A DNA stretch of 64,000 bases from Sphingopyxis sp. QXT-31 (GTDB taxonomy: Bacteria > Pseudomonadota > Alphaproteobacteria > Sphingomonadales > Sphingomonadaceae), in NCBI RefSeq assembly GCF_001984035.1, contig NZ_CP019449.1, forward strand, positions 1,736,001-1,800,000. Direction: 5' to 3'. The notes below the pieces were generated by a model that did no database searches, had not been told where the DNA came from, and was given only the letters and a program-made list of their open reading frames with translations. The position numbers and the translations under genes are program-made. Within the stretch, counting starts at the first letter, position 1; every line of letters starts with the position of its first letter. Positions 53,411-61,998 of the stretch are shown in pieces.

Positions 53411-53505
53411 GCATCTCTAACACTATTTTGCAGCGCGAGAAAAACCGCCGCTTTCACCCTGCCGGCCATCGCGGACGGCGCTCATGAAAAAAGACCGATT
53501 CTCCC

Positions 53506-54087
53506 ATGACCGACGAAGAAATCCTGGCCGAATTCCGCGCCGCCGACGCGCTGCTGCAGGGGCATTTTCTGCTCTCCTCGGGTCGCCACAGCGAATATTA
53601 CCTCCAGTGCGCGCGCGTGCTGATGGACACCGAGCGTGCCGGGCGCCTCGCCATCGCGCTCGCCGCCAAGCTGCCGCGCGAGCTTCGCCAAGCGATCGAC
53701 ATTGTCGTCTCGCCCGCGATGGGCGGCGTCATCATCGGCCACGAAATGGGCCGCGCACTCGGCAAACCCGCGATCTTCGTCGAGCGCCCGACGGGCACCT
53801 TCGAGCTGCGCCGCGGCTTCACGATTCCTCAGGGCGCGAAAGTGCTGATGGTCGAGGACGTCGTGACCACCGGCCTCTCGTCGCGCGAGGCGATGGCGTG
53901 CGTCGCCGAAACCGGCGGCGAAGTGATCGCCGAGGCCGCGCTCGTCGACCGCTCGGCGGGGAGCGTTGATCTCGGCGTTCCGTTCTACCCGCTCGTCGCG
54001 ATCAACTTCCCGACCTATGCCGAGGACGAACTGCCGCCCGAACTCGCCAAGACCAAGGCGGTGAAGCCCGGGAGCCGCGCGAATTGA
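53506..54087 (+). CDS. pyrE: Orotate phosphoribosyltransferase
   Basis: 193 residues from ATG 53506. Type I PRTase motifs: [12 protein letters not shown] near the start, [33 protein letters not shown], and the PRPP-binding [11 protein letters not shown] (about 113-123). It joins orotate to PRPP to give OMP in pyrimidine synthesis. Divergent from the cox operon across 230 bp; its stop overlaps the TTG start of pdxJ. The SD before ATG is weak. Confidence 0.96.
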   Translation: MTDEEILAEFRAADALLQGHFLLSSGRHSEYYLQCARVLMDTERAGRLAIALAAKLPRELRQAIDIVVSPAMGGVIIGHEMGRALGKPAIFVERPTGTFELRRGFTIPQGAKVLMVEDVVTTGLSSREAMACVAETGGEVIAEAALVDRSAGSVDLGVPFYPLVAINFPTYAEDELPPELAKTKAVKPGSRAN

Positions 54088-54830
54088 ACGCCGAACGTTC
54101 CGCAGGGCGACTCCGCCTCGGGGTCAATATCGACCATGTCGCGACGATCCGCAACGCGCGCGGCGGCGAGCATCCCGATCCCGTGCGCGCGGCCGAGATC
54201 GTTGCGGCGGTCGGCGGCGACGGCATCACCGCGCATCTGCGCGAGGACCGGCGGCACATCCGCGACGACGACCTGGCGCGCATCCAGGCGGCGACCGACC
54301 TGCCGCTCAATCTCGAGATGGCGGCGACCGACGAGATGCTGGAGATTGCGCTGCGCCATATGCCGCACGCGGCGTGCATCGTCCCCGAGAAGCGCGAGGA
54401 GCGCACGACCGAGGGCGGGCTCGACGCCGCGGGGCAGCATAATCACCTCGCCCCCATCGTCGCGCGCCTGTCCGACGCGGGCATCCGCGTCAGCCTGTTC
54501 ATCGAACCCGACCCGCGCCAGATCGAGGCCGCGATGCGGCTGCGCGCGCCCGTCGTCGAGTTCCACACCGGCCGCTATGCGCATGTCGAGGGCGAGGAAC
54601 GCGCCGCCGAACTCCGCCGTATCGCCGACGCCGCGGCGCTCGCGTGGAAGAATGGCATCGAGCCGCACGCGGGGCATGGCCTGACCTATGACAATGTCGT
54701 GCCGATCGCGGCGATCCCGCAGCTCGCCGAGCTCAACATCGGCCATTATCTGATCGGCGAGGCGATCTTCACGGGACTCGACACCGCGGTGCGCCGGATG
54801 CGCGACCTGATGGACGAGGCGCGCGGGTGA
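54084..54830 (+). CDS. pdxJ: Pyridoxine 5'-phosphate synthase
   Basis: 248 residues, with a TTG start at 54084 (TTGA overlap with pyrE). PdxJ hallmarks: [70 protein letters not shown] and [12 protein letters not shown]. It condenses 1-deoxyxylulose 5-phosphate with 3-amino-1-hydroxyacetone phosphate to pyridoxine 5'-phosphate. Linked to acpS downstream, as in many proteobacteria. The TTG start suggests translation depends on coupling to pyrE. Confidence 0.96.
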   Translation: MNAERSAGRLRLGVNIDHVATIRNARGGEHPDPVRAAEIVAAVGGDGITAHLREDRRHIRDDDLARIQAATDLPLNLEMAATDEMLEIALRHMPHAACIVPEKREERTTEGGLDAAGQHNHLAPIVARLSDAGIRVSLFIEPDPRQIEAAMRLRAPVVEFHTGRYAHVEGEERAAELRRIADAAALAWKNGIEPHAGHGLTYDNVVPIAAIPQLAELNIGHYLIGEAIFTGLDTAVRRMRDLMDEARG

Positions 54831-55060
54831 GTTCGGCCGGACATACGCTTCTGATGATGTCGGGCGTGCTGAAGATCGGGGGCACGCTGTTGTGCGCGCT
54901 GCTGCTGGCGAAAGTCGGATGGGATTGGGCAAGCGGTCGCCAGGCGGAGATCCCGCCGGTCCTTCTCGTCGCGATCCCGGCAACTCTCGCCGCGCAGCTC
55001 GTCACCTGGGTCGCCTGGCGTTACGTCACGCGCCGCGAAACCGGAGATGGCGGCGCATGA
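54827..55060 (+). CDS. Small two-span membrane protein
   Basis: 77 residues with a GTG start at 54827 overlapping the pdxJ stop (GTGA); ATG 54854 is an alternative. Two membrane helices are visible ([20 protein letters not shown] and [20 protein letters not shown]), then a charged end. Its stop overlaps acpS (ATGA). I do not recognise a family. Overlaps at both ends with essential genes argue that it is a real gene. Confidence 0.65.
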   Translation: MSSAGHTLLMMSGVLKIGGTLLCALLLAKVGWDWASGRQAEIPPVLLVAIPATLAAQLVTWVAWRYVTRRETGDGGA

Positions 55061-55458
55061 TCATCGGCCTCGGCTCCGACCTCTGCAATATCGAGCGCAT
55101 CCAGAATTCGCTCGACCGTTTCGGCGAGCGCTTCGAGAAGCGCGTCTTCACCGAGGTCGAGCGCGCCAAGGCGGCGCGGCGGCCGTTCACGCGCGCGGGC
55201 ACCTATGCCAAGCGCTTCGCGGCGAAGGAGGCCTTCTCCAAGGCCGTGGGCACGGGTTTCAAGCGCGGCGTGTTCATGAAAGACATCGGCGTCGTCAACG
55301 CCCCCTCGGGCGCGCCGACGCTGGCGCTGACGGGGGGCGCCGCCGAACGGCTCGCCACGATGATCCCCGCGGGGCACAAAGCGCATATCCATCTGACGCT
55401 GACCGACGACCATCCCTGGGCGCAGGCTTTCGTCATCATAGAGGCAATCAAGGACTGA
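55057..55458 (+). CDS. acpS: Holo-[acyl-carrier-protein] synthase
   Basis: 133 residues from ATG 55057. AcpS signatures: [15 protein letters not shown] with the metal-binding Asp, [10 protein letters not shown], and [17 protein letters not shown] with the Glu-Lys pair. It transfers the 4'-phosphopantetheine arm from CoA to acyl carrier protein. The pdxJ-acpS-lepB order is the usual proteobacterial arrangement. Confidence 0.95.
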   Translation: MIIGLGSDLCNIERIQNSLDRFGERFEKRVFTEVERAKAARRPFTRAGTYAKRFAAKEAFSKAVGTGFKRGVFMKDIGVVNAPSGAPTLALTGGAAERLATMIPAGHKAHIHLTLTDDHPWAQAFVIIEAIKD

Positions 55459-55459
55459 C

Positions 55460-56293
55460 ATGGCGAAGACCAAGGACAAGGGCGAGGAAAGCTGGGGCAA
55501 GTTTATCCGCGACATCGCGGTGATCCTGCTGCTAGTGCTCGGCATCCACAGCTGCGCGGCGAAGCCTTTCTATATCCCGTCCGATTCGATGATGCCGGTG
55601 CTGCTGAGCGGCGACCGACTGCTGGTCAGCAAATATCCTTATGGCTGGTCCTATGCCTCGGTGAGCTTCCACCTCGCGCCTAAAATGGCGGGGCGTATCT
55701 TCGCAATGCTGCCCGAGCGCGGCGATATCGTCGTGCTCGAGCATCCGGTCGACCGCACCGACTATATCAAGCGCGTGATCGGCCTGCCCGGCGACACGAT
55801 AGAGATGCGCGACGGCGCGCTGGTGCTGAACGGCACGCCGGTGAAGCGCGAAGTGCAGCCGATGATGGCGATCCCCGTCGATGCCAACACCCCCTCGTTC
55901 GACAGCAGCCTGAAAAGCCTCGTCCGTATCGACGCGCAGGGCCGCGAGATGCTCGAACTGCCGATCTACCGCGAGACGCTGCCCGGCGGCGCGTCCTACG
56001 ACACGATCGACATGGGCGATTATGAGGTCGATCATTTCGGGCCGTACAAGGTGCCCGCGGGGCATTTGTTCCTGATGGGCGACAACCGCGACGGCAGCGC
56101 CGACAGCCGCGTCGCGGTCAGCCGCAAGGGGTTGGGCGGCGGCGTCCCCTTCGATGCGATCGCGGGGCGCGCCGAGTTCGTGACTTTCTCGACCGACGGC
56201 ACCGCCGAATGGTACAACCCCATCAGCTGGTTCACCGCGCTGCGTTCGGGCCGCGCGGGAACCGATCTGACGCCGGAACGTAAGGGCAGCTAG
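55460..56293 (+). CDS. lepB: Signal peptidase I
   Basis: 277 residues, starting one base after acpS. A membrane helix (IAVILLLVLGIHSCAA) precedes the catalytic domain with Ser43 in IPSDSMMPVL and Lys104 in DYIKRVIGLPGD, then GHLFLMGDNRDGSADSR. Only one N-terminal span is present, so the catalytic part faces the periplasm. It removes signal peptides from exported proteins. In many relatives rnc and era follow lepB; here an AI-2E-type permease follows instead. Confidence 0.95.
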   Translation: MAKTKDKGEESWGKFIRDIAVILLLVLGIHSCAAKPFYIPSDSMMPVLLSGDRLLVSKYPYGWSYASVSFHLAPKMAGRIFAMLPERGDIVVLEHPVDRTDYIKRVIGLPGDTIEMRDGALVLNGTPVKREVQPMMAIPVDANTPSFDSSLKSLVRIDAQGREMLELPIYRETLPGGASYDTIDMGDYEVDHFGPYKVPAGHLFLMGDNRDGSADSRVAVSRKGLGGGVPFDAIAGRAEFVTFSTDGTAEWYNPISWFTALRSGRAGTDLTPERKGS

Positions 56294-56311
56294 CACAGGG
56301 GAGCAAAGCGC

Positions 56312-57403
56312 ATGGCGGAGACCGACGCAAAAGCAAAGGTCAAGGCCTCCGCCGACGAGCCCGGCCCGACTGAAATACGCAGCTACGCCGTTCGCACCGA
56401 ATTGACAAAGGCCGGGGTCTGGCTCGGCCTCGCTCTGCTCATCGGCGCGTGCATCGTTCTGATCCAGCCGATCCTCCTGATCTTCGCGGGCATCGTCGTC
56501 GCGGCGATGCTCGACGGCGGCACGCGGCTGCTCGGGCGCGTCCTGCCGATCGCGCGCGGCTGGCGGCTGCTGATCGTCTGCCTGCTGCTCGTCGCCTTCC
56601 TGGCCTGGACAATGCTGTTCGCGGGCTCGCAAATCGCCGACCAGGTCGCGACCTTCCAGCGCGTCGTGATGGCGCAGATCGAACGGTTGGCAACCTGGGC
56701 GAGCGAGCATGGCATGGGCAATTTCCAGCTCGACGCCAAGACGATCTCCGACAATCTGGCGGGCACCGTCGGGCGCGTCACCGCGGCGGTAGGCTCGGTC
56801 GTCGGCGCGCTGACCAGCGCGGTGATGATCGTCGTGCTCGGCATCTTCATCGCGATCGAGCCCCGGCTCTACGAGCGCGGGGTCGCGTGGATGCTGCCGA
56901 TGAAGAGCCGCGAGAATTTCTACATCACCACCGCGCGCATGGGCTTCACCCTGCGCCGGCTGATGGCGGGTCGCCTGCTCGGCATGGCGGTCGAGGGTGT
57001 CGGCACCTGGCTCGCCTGCCTCGCCTTCGGGGTACCGATGGCGGCGCTGATGGGGCTGCTGACCGGGCTGCTCGCCTTCATCCCCAATATCGGCGCGATC
57101 GTATCAGGGGTGTTACTGATACTCGTCGGCTTTTCGGCGGGGACCGATACCGGGATCGCCGCGATCGTCATCTATCTCGTCGTCCAGACGGTCGACGGCT
57201 ATCTGATCGTGCCGATGGTGGCAAAGCGCACCGTCGACCTCGCCCCCGCGCTGGTTCTCGGCGCGCAGATATTGCTCGGTGCGCTGCTCGGGGTCATGGG
57301 CCTCGCGCTCGCCGACCCGATCGTCGCGATGATCAAGGTCGCGCTCGAGCGCGAGGCCGAGCGCAACGCGGGCGCTGGGGGTAAGGCGAAGCCCGGCGCA
57401 TAG
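56312..57403 (+). CDS. AI-2E family permease (PerM-like)
   Basis: 363 residues from ATG 56312 (SD GGGGAG). Eight hydrophobic segments in the AI-2E_transport arrangement, with the central LTGLLAFIPNIGAIVSGVLLILVGF and VVQTVDGYLIVPMVAKRTVDLAPALVLGAQILLGALLG near the end. Members include TqsA and Na+/H+-antiporter-like proteins, so the transported solute is uncertain. Last gene of the pyrE-lepB group; an inverted-repeat element follows. Confidence 0.9.
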   Translation: MAETDAKAKVKASADEPGPTEIRSYAVRTELTKAGVWLGLALLIGACIVLIQPILLIFAGIVVAAMLDGGTRLLGRVLPIARGWRLLIVCLLLVAFLAWTMLFAGSQIADQVATFQRVVMAQIERLATWASEHGMGNFQLDAKTISDNLAGTVGRVTAAVGSVVGALTSAVMIVVLGIFIAIEPRLYERGVAWMLPMKSRENFYITTARMGFTLRRLMAGRLLGMAVEGVGTWLACLAFGVPMAALMGLLTGLLAFIPNIGAIVSGVLLILVGFSAGTDTGIAAIVIYLVVQTVDGYLIVPMVAKRTVDLAPALVLGAQILLGALLGVMGLALADPIVAMIKVALEREAERNAGAGGKAKPGA

Positions 57404-57460
57404 TCGACTATATCGCGACGTCGGGTTGCGGGCGGTTGCTGCCGTTCGCAGGGTTATGCT

Positions 57461-57619
57461 CTCTCCCCTTGAGGGGAGAGATACGCAGGCTTGGCAGCCT
57501 GCTGCCTAGCCGGAGTTGAGAGGGGTTTCCGACCGCCAGAGGCGTCCAAGCACCCCTCTCCAAGCTTCGCTAGCTCCTGACGGAGCAAGCTGCGCTATCC
57601 TCTCCCCTCAAGGGGAGAG
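57461..57619. repeat. Inverted-repeat element with 20-bp perfect ends
   Basis: CTCTCCCCTTGAGGGGAGAG (57461-57480) and its exact reverse complement (57600-57619) flank about 119 bp that include GGCTTGGCAGCC and CCTGACGGAGCAAGCTGCGC. Each end is also a self-complementary hairpin. It occupies most of the 321-bp gap between the convergent permease and FKBP genes; I see no gene in the gap. Confidence 0.75.
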
Positions 57620-57669
57620 GGCTTTACGGCAGCTTCCCACCCCAAGGCCGCCATAAACCCTTGCGCCAC

Positions 57670-57701
57670 AAAAAAGACCGGCGCCGGAGGCCCGGCGCCG
57701 T
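57670..57701 (-). terminator. Rho-independent terminator of the FKBP gene
   Basis: CGGCGCCGG (57679-57687) pairs with CCGGCGCCG (57692-57700) around a 4-nt loop; on the minus strand the run TTTTTT (57675-57670) follows. It starts 24 nt after the FKBP stop codon. Confidence 0.85.
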
Positions 57702-57724
57702 CTTCATGAAATCGTCGATAGGCC

Positions 57725-58267
57725 TCAGGGCTGCGGCGGGACCTCGCCCGGCGGCGGGGCGCCCGGACCACCGGGAGCGCCGCCCTGCATCTGCTGCATC
57801 ATCTGTTGCTGCTGCATCATCTGCTGCTGCATCGCGCGGACTTCGGCCTCGGTGCGGAAATCGAGCAGTTCGACCTCGAAATTCAGCGTGCTGTTCGCGG
57901 GGATTGGCCCGGTCGCCTTGTCGCCGTAACCGAGCGCGGGCGGGATGGTGATCTTGTACTTGCCGCCCTTCTTCATGCGGACGAGCGCCTGCGAGAAACC
58001 GGGGACGACCTGCGACACCTGCATCGGCGCCTGTTCGTTGGCGTCGAAGACGGTGCCGTCGTCGAGCTTGCCCTGATATTTGACGAGCACGACGTCGGCC
58101 TTGGTCGGGCTGAGGCCGGTGCCTTCCTTGACGACTTCGAAGCCGATGCGCGGGGTCGATTTGACCGCAAAGCCGATCGCGACCGCGATCAGCGCGGCGA
58201 CGCCGAACCACATCAGCCACAACCCGCCCTTGCTCACCGGACGCAATGGAACCGTCGTCACGCTCAT
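57725..58267 (-). CDS. Membrane-anchored FKBP-type peptidyl-prolyl isomerase with Met/Gln-rich tail
   Basis: 180 residues from ATG 58267 (AAGGA at 7 nt). An uncleaved N-terminal helix (LWLMWFGVAALIAVAIGFAV) should place the FKBP domain in the periplasm. The domain has VLVKYQGKLDDGTVFDAN, VVPGFSQALVRMKKGGKYKITIPPALGYGDK and IPANSTLNFEVELLDF, with the usual aromatic pocket only partly kept. After about residue 145 comes a tail of Met and Gln (two MQQ/MMQQ runs), then Gly/Pro. The tail might bind copper or other soft metals or be an interaction segment; that is a guess. Monocistronic. Confidence 0.88.
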   Translation of the reverse strand: MSVTTVPLRPVSKGGLWLMWFGVAALIAVAIGFAVKSTPRIGFEVVKEGTGLSPTKADVVLVKYQGKLDDGTVFDANEQAPMQVSQVVPGFSQALVRMKKGGKYKITIPPALGYGDKATGPIPANSTLNFEVELLDFRTEAEVRAMQQQMMQQQQMMQQMQGGAPGGPGAPPPGEVPPQP

Positions 58268-58400
58268 CGTCTGATCCTTCCCCTGCCCCCCAAGGAGCAA
58301 AAATGTTGCGCCCGCCTATAGGCGTGGCGGCAAGGGGCGGTCCAGAGGGAAGTTCGCGGGGGTGATGGAGCGGTGAGTGGGTCTGGGGTGGAAACAAGAC

Positions 58401-58538
58401 GATCCTCCCCACTTGTGGGGAGGTGGCAGCGCGAAGCGCTGACGGAGGGGGGTGGCGTCCTCAAGCGGCGCTTCAGGCCGATAGCCCCCTCCACCACCCG
58501 CTTCGCGGGCGGTCCCCCTCCCCGCAAGCGGCGGGATC
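58401..58538. repeat. Intergenic repeat, GATCCTCCCC family, copy 2
   Basis: It shares with the element at 9071-9220, in the same order, GATCCTCCCCAC, GTGGGGAGGTGGCAGC, GCTGACGGAGGGG, CCTCCACCAC and GGTCCCCCTCCCC, then GGGATCTT. The right end is diverged, so the terminal inverted repeat is less perfect here. It lies in the 384-bp gap between FKBP and rpsU (58268-58651), which otherwise holds only the rpsU terminator. Confidence 0.8.
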
Positions 58539-58585
58539 TTCATGTGGCGTGCCGCCCGAAACCAGCCTCCCCCTCGCCGGAAACG

Positions 58586-58614
58586 AAAAAGGGCGCCGCG
58601 TTGCCGCAGCGCCC
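58586..58614 (-). terminator. Rho-independent terminator of rpsU
   Basis: On the minus strand GGGCGCTGCG (58614-58605) pairs with CGCGGCGCCC (58600-58591), with one G-U pair and a 4-nt loop; TTTTT (58590-58586) follows. It begins 37 nt after the rpsU stop. Confidence 0.85.
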
Positions 58615-58651
58615 CTTTCACGATCAGGATCCCGAACGGGAGTGACGGGTC

Positions 58652-58858
58652 TTACTTGATCCCGTCGCGCTCCATCCGCTTGCGCTCCATCTTGCGGGCG
58701 CGGCGGACGGCGGCGGCGTGTTCGCGCGCGCGCTTTTCGCTCGGCTTCTCGTAGTGACGGCGCAGCTTCATCTCGCGATACACGCCCTCACGCTGCAGCT
58801 TCTTCTTGAGCGCGCGAAGGGCCTGGTCGACATTATTGTCGCGAACGATGATCTGCAT
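58652..58858 (-). CDS. rpsU: 30S ribosomal protein S21
   Basis: 68 residues from ATG 58858 ([20 protein letters not shown]). The frame is open upstream, but the true start is fixed by the conserved family N-terminus. The basic C-terminal part ([34 protein letters not shown]) is typical. S21 helps the 30S subunit pair with the message leader. Monocistronic with its own terminator. Confidence 0.96.
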   Translation of the reverse strand: MQIIVRDNNVDQALRALKKKLQREGVYREMKLRRHYEKPSEKRAREHAAAVRRARKMERKRMERDGIK

Positions 58859-59008
58859 AAACTGTCTCGACTCCTGTTCGTCAAAACGACCCTGACCGGG
58901 AGCTATCCGGTTCGCCATGGGTCGCCGATATTCGGGCAATAAAAAGAGCGCCGCGAACCCGCGACGTTCCGATGGAGCGCCACTAAAGGGATTCGCGGCC
59001 AAATGCAA

Positions 59009-59030
59009 GCCCCTGCGCGCCCGCAGGGGC
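59009..59030 (-). terminator. Hairpin after the 59042 gene
   Basis: GCCCCTGC (59009-59016) and GCAGGGGC (59023-59030) form a perfect 8-bp stem 11 nt after the stop of the minus-strand gene; a weak T-containing stretch (TTGCATTT) follows. Likely a terminator, moderate strength. Confidence 0.55.
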
Positions 59031-59041
59031 CGAAAACATGG

Positions 59042-59614
59042 CTATTGGTTGCCGCGGCGCCGCGTGTCGGGCACCTCGGGGCCCGCGGCCGGTTGTTGCG
59101 TGGCGAGCGGCATCGGCGAGATCGCGACGCCGAACAACCGCCATTTGCCGTTGTACCACTGGAATTCGAAGTCGAAAGCGACCGCGGTCGGGCGCAGCCC
59201 GAAGCTGCCGCGCACGCGCAGCACATTGCCCTGCCCCACCTGCGGCGCGCCATTGTAGACCGGCGCGAGCAGCAGGCTGTTCGACAGGTCGACGCGATTG
59301 TCGCGCAGCGAGGCGAAGATCTGCGCCAGCCGCGACGGATCGTTGGCGATCTGGAACGCCGGCGAGCTGATATCGCGCAGCACCGAATAATTGCCCGACT
59401 GGTTGGCGTGGTCGATCGCAGTGATCGTCGACCAGATCAGCTTGGCGAGCTCGAGGTCGCCCGGCACGGGCATCGCCGCAACGGGCGGCGGCGCGGCGGC
59501 CCCCGTCTGCGCCTGCGCCGGTGAGGCGATCGCCAGCAGCGCGGCGGACAAAGAAAAAGCGGCCGCTTTCGCGCCGCGTCTCGAAGGGATGATGCTGTCC
59601 ATAAAATCCATCAT
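59042..59614 (-). CDS. Secreted protein of unknown function, possibly NTF2-like
   Basis: 190 residues from ATG 59614; ATG 59611 and ATG 59602 (MDSIIPS) are equally possible and no SD decides. Signal peptide SLSAALLAIASPAQAQ. The mature part LAKLIWSTITAIDHANQSGNYSVLRDIS, followed by RLAQIFASLRD and paired strands (NVLRVRGSFGLR, VAFDFEFQWYNGKWRLFGVAI), suggests a cone-shaped NTF2-like fold. No catalytic residues were recognised. It lies 52 nt after the trimeric autotransporter, separated from it by a terminator hairpin. Confidence 0.65.
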   Translation of the reverse strand: MMDFMDSIIPSRRGAKAAAFSLSAALLAIASPAQAQTGAAAPPPVAAMPVPGDLELAKLIWSTITAIDHANQSGNYSVLRDISSPAFQIANDPSRLAQIFASLRDNRVDLSNSLLLAPVYNGAPQVGQGNVLRVRGSFGLRPTAVAFDFEFQWYNGKWRLFGVAISPMPLATQQPAAGPEVPDTRRRGNQ

Positions 59615-59618
59615 GAAA

Positions 59619-59651
59619 GGGCGATGCTCCCTTGGCAAGGAAGCATCGCCC
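59619..59651 (-). terminator. Terminator hairpin of the trimeric autotransporter
   Basis: On the minus strand GGGCGATGCTTCC (59651-59639) pairs with GGGAGCATCGCCC (59631-59619): 10 perfect pairs plus a G-U and two G-C pairs, a 7-nt loop, then TTTC. It lies between the autotransporter stop (59667) and the start of the next gene, so it forms that gene's leader if read through. Confidence 0.7.
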
Positions 59652-59666
59652 GATTTCATCAAAGGC

Positions 59667-61688
59667 TTACCAGACGACCTGGAAGCCGCCGCGTGCGCCG
59701 ATCTCGCCCGAGTCGAAGCCCGCGCCGACGCCGGCCGAGAAGGTGGCCTTCTCGCTGATCCGCGCGGTCATCGCGACCGAGCCGGCGGTGCGGTCGTTGT
59801 AATAGCCGATGCCGCCCGACAGGCCGAACTTCGCGTCGGCGGGCAGCGACGGGGTTTCCATCGACAGCGCCAGCGCGACGCCCTCGTTGGCGAGGCGCGC
59901 CTGGCGGCGGTTCTCGTCCGACTGCGCGAACAGCGTGCCGATCTGGCTCGTATGCTGCGCGGTCAGCGTCTGCAGCGCCGAGACATTGGCGTTGGTCGCG
60001 GCGAGTGCCGAGGCCGTTGCCAGGCTCGCGACCGTCGGGCCCGCGCCCAGCGTGCCCGACGCATCGACGGTGGCGACGCTGATCGTCCCCGTCTGCGCGG
60101 CGGTGCTGGCGGCGATGTCGCCGACCGACACGCTGCTACCGGCGCCGCCTAGGCGGACCTGGTTGGCGCGGGTCGTGGTGGCGCCGAAGCCGATCGCGGT
60201 CGAATTGTCGAACGCCGCGACCGAATTCTTGCCGACCGCGGTCGACTGGATGCCGGTCGCCTGCGCTTGGTGGCCAGCCGCGAGGCTGAGGTTACCCGAA
60301 GCGACAGCCTGCCAGCCGAACGCCTGCGCGCCGCGACCCGAAGCAACCGATTCGGCGCCCACGGCGGTCGAATGGAAGCCCGAGGCGTTGGCGAGCTGGC
60401 CGACGGCGACGGCATCCTCGTCGGTCGCGCTGGCGCTCTGCCCGATCGCGGTCGAGGTCGTGCCAGTTGCGACCGAATCGCTGCCATAGGCCGCGCTCTG
60501 CGCCACGGCCGTTGCGCCCACGCCCGTCGCCACGCCGCGATTGCCGGTTGCCGAGGCGCCTTCGCCGATGGCGATCGCCTGATCGGCCGCATTGGCGATC
60601 CGGCCGATGGCGACGCCGCCGGCGGCTGCCGTGGCATTGGTGCCCACCGCCGTGGCGTCGACGGCAGCCGTCGCAAAGTTACCGACCGCCGTCGCATTGT
60701 CGCCCGTGGCGCTGGAGCTCTTGCCGACCGCGGTCGACTGAATGCCGGTGGCGCTCGCCTGATGGCCGAGCGCGGTGCTGAGGTTGCCGGTCGCCGACGA
60801 TTGCCAGCCGAAGGCCTGCGCACCGCGGCCCGAGGCGACCGCTTCGCCGCCGACGGCGGTCGAGTGGAAGCCGCTTGCCGTGGCGTTATCACCGATTGCG
60901 ACCGCGTCTTCGTCGGTGGCGGTCGACAGGTTGCCGATGGCCGTGCTGGTCGTACCACTGGCCAACGCTAAAGCACCGACTGCCGTCGAGTTGGCGCCGC
61001 TTGCCAGAGCGGCGGTCCCGGCTGCCAGGGCGTTGTCGGCGCTGGCCGTCGAGGAAACGCCGATAGCGACACCGTTTGCCGCCGAGACCGTGTTGAAGGC
61101 ACCGAGCGCGGCGCCGAACGCACCATCCGCCGTCACCGTATTATTGTTACCAACGGCGGTCGCCCCGGTTGCCCCGGCCTCCACCTGGCTTCCCGTCCCA
61201 AGCGCGGTGCTGAAACCCGCTGCCGCGATCACCGGCCGCGACGCCACGCCCCCGCTGCCGAGCGCGGTCGACGAGCGGCCGCTGGCAACCGCCGCGTCAC
61301 CGACGGCAACCGCGTGCGTGTTCGATGCCTGGCTTTGCACGCCAACGGCAATGGCGCGCGTATCGGTCGCGTTCGCCAGATAGCCGAGCGCCGTGGAGGA
61401 TGCGCCCGATGCGGTCGCCGTCGAGCCGACCGCGGTCGATCCGCTGGCATTGGACTGCGCATTGGCGCCGACCGCGGTCGAATTATTGCCCTGGACCAGC
61501 GTGTTCGGACCGCAGGCGAGCTGCGAGTCGTTCGACGAGATCGCGCCGCCGTCGGTATCGCCGGCATCGGCGACGCCATTGTTGTTGGTGTCGAGAATAC
61601 ACTCGGCCGCCTGCGCAGGCGTAGCCGAAAAGGCCGAATAGGCCGCCAACGCCATTACCGACGCGGACAGTTTCACCATGGTACGCAT
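59667..61688 (-). CDS. YadA-like trimeric autotransporter with internal duplication
   Basis: 673 residues from ATG 61688 (GGGGAG upstream). Signal peptide to AQAA; a short TSP3-like segment (DTNNNGVADAGDTDGG, 33-48); then head repeats of about 14 residues (STAVG, TALG, AVAIG units) from about 66 to 505. A neck-like NQVRLGG at 509-515 and a very short helical stalk (about 565-600) lead into the C-terminal barrel anchor (about 600-673). Residues 246-336 and 410-500 are near copies at a constant offset of 164. Three chains should form one outer-membrane barrel with a lollipop head, suggesting adhesion. Terminator downstream. Confidence 0.85.
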   Translation of the reverse strand: MRTMVKLSASVMALAAYSAFSATPAQAAECILDTNNNGVADAGDTDGGAISSNDSQLACGPNTLVQGNNSTAVGANAQSNASGSTAVGSTATASGASSTALGYLANATDTRAIAVGVQSQASNTHAVAVGDAAVASGRSSTALGSGGVASRPVIAAAGFSTALGTGSQVEAGATGATAVGNNNTVTADGAFGAALGAFNTVSAANGVAIGVSSTASADNALAAGTAALASGANSTAVGALALASGTTSTAIGNLSTATDEDAVAIGDNATASGFHSTAVGGEAVASGRGAQAFGWQSSATGNLSTALGHQASATGIQSTAVGKSSSATGDNATAVGNFATAAVDATAVGTNATAAAGGVAIGRIANAADQAIAIGEGASATGNRGVATGVGATAVAQSAAYGSDSVATGTTSTAIGQSASATDEDAVAVGQLANASGFHSTAVGAESVASGRGAQAFGWQAVASGNLSLAAGHQAQATGIQSTAVGKNSVAAFDNSTAIGFGATTTRANQVRLGGAGSSVSVGDIAASTAAQTGTISVATVDASGTLGAGPTVASLATASALAATNANVSALQTLTAQHTSQIGTLFAQSDENRRQARLANEGVALALSMETPSLPADAKFGLSGGIGYYNDRTAGSVAMTARISEKATFSAGVGAGFDSGEIGARGGFQVVW

Positions 61689-61998
61689 TGTTTCTCACTC
61701 CCCAAAAACACGAGCAGCGGAATGGCCGCACCGTGCAATTCGATGCGCTGCAACCAGCATGAGGGGATGGCCGGGTCGGACCACACGCACACATCCAGGC
61801 GGACATCATCGTCTCTTTCGGACGAATGGAAGCCCCGCAGCTCGACCCTGATTCGAAGCCTGACCGTTAACGCCAGGTCCGTCAACGTTTTATCGCTTTT
61901 GTTAACCAGTTGGCCGCAGCCGCCCGCGGGATTGTGCACGCGCCCCCCGCTGTGGCATAGGTGGCACAACGAAACCGACTGCGAAGAGGATAAGGCGA
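61689..61998. other. Divergent promoter region, no gene seen
   Basis: The 310-bp gap between the autotransporter and aldolase genes is less GC-rich than its surroundings, with GTTAACGCC and TTTTGTTAACC segments near 61865-61910 that may belong to promoters. SD-like AGGATAAGG lies directly before ATG 61999. I find no convincing operator, RNA gene or terminator here. Confidence 0.4.

Noticed and set aside
59667-61688. Possible CRISPR-like or tandem DNA repeats
   Set aside because: The periodicity is that of a coding sequence for YadA-type head repeats; spacers are not unique and repeat units vary at wobble positions.
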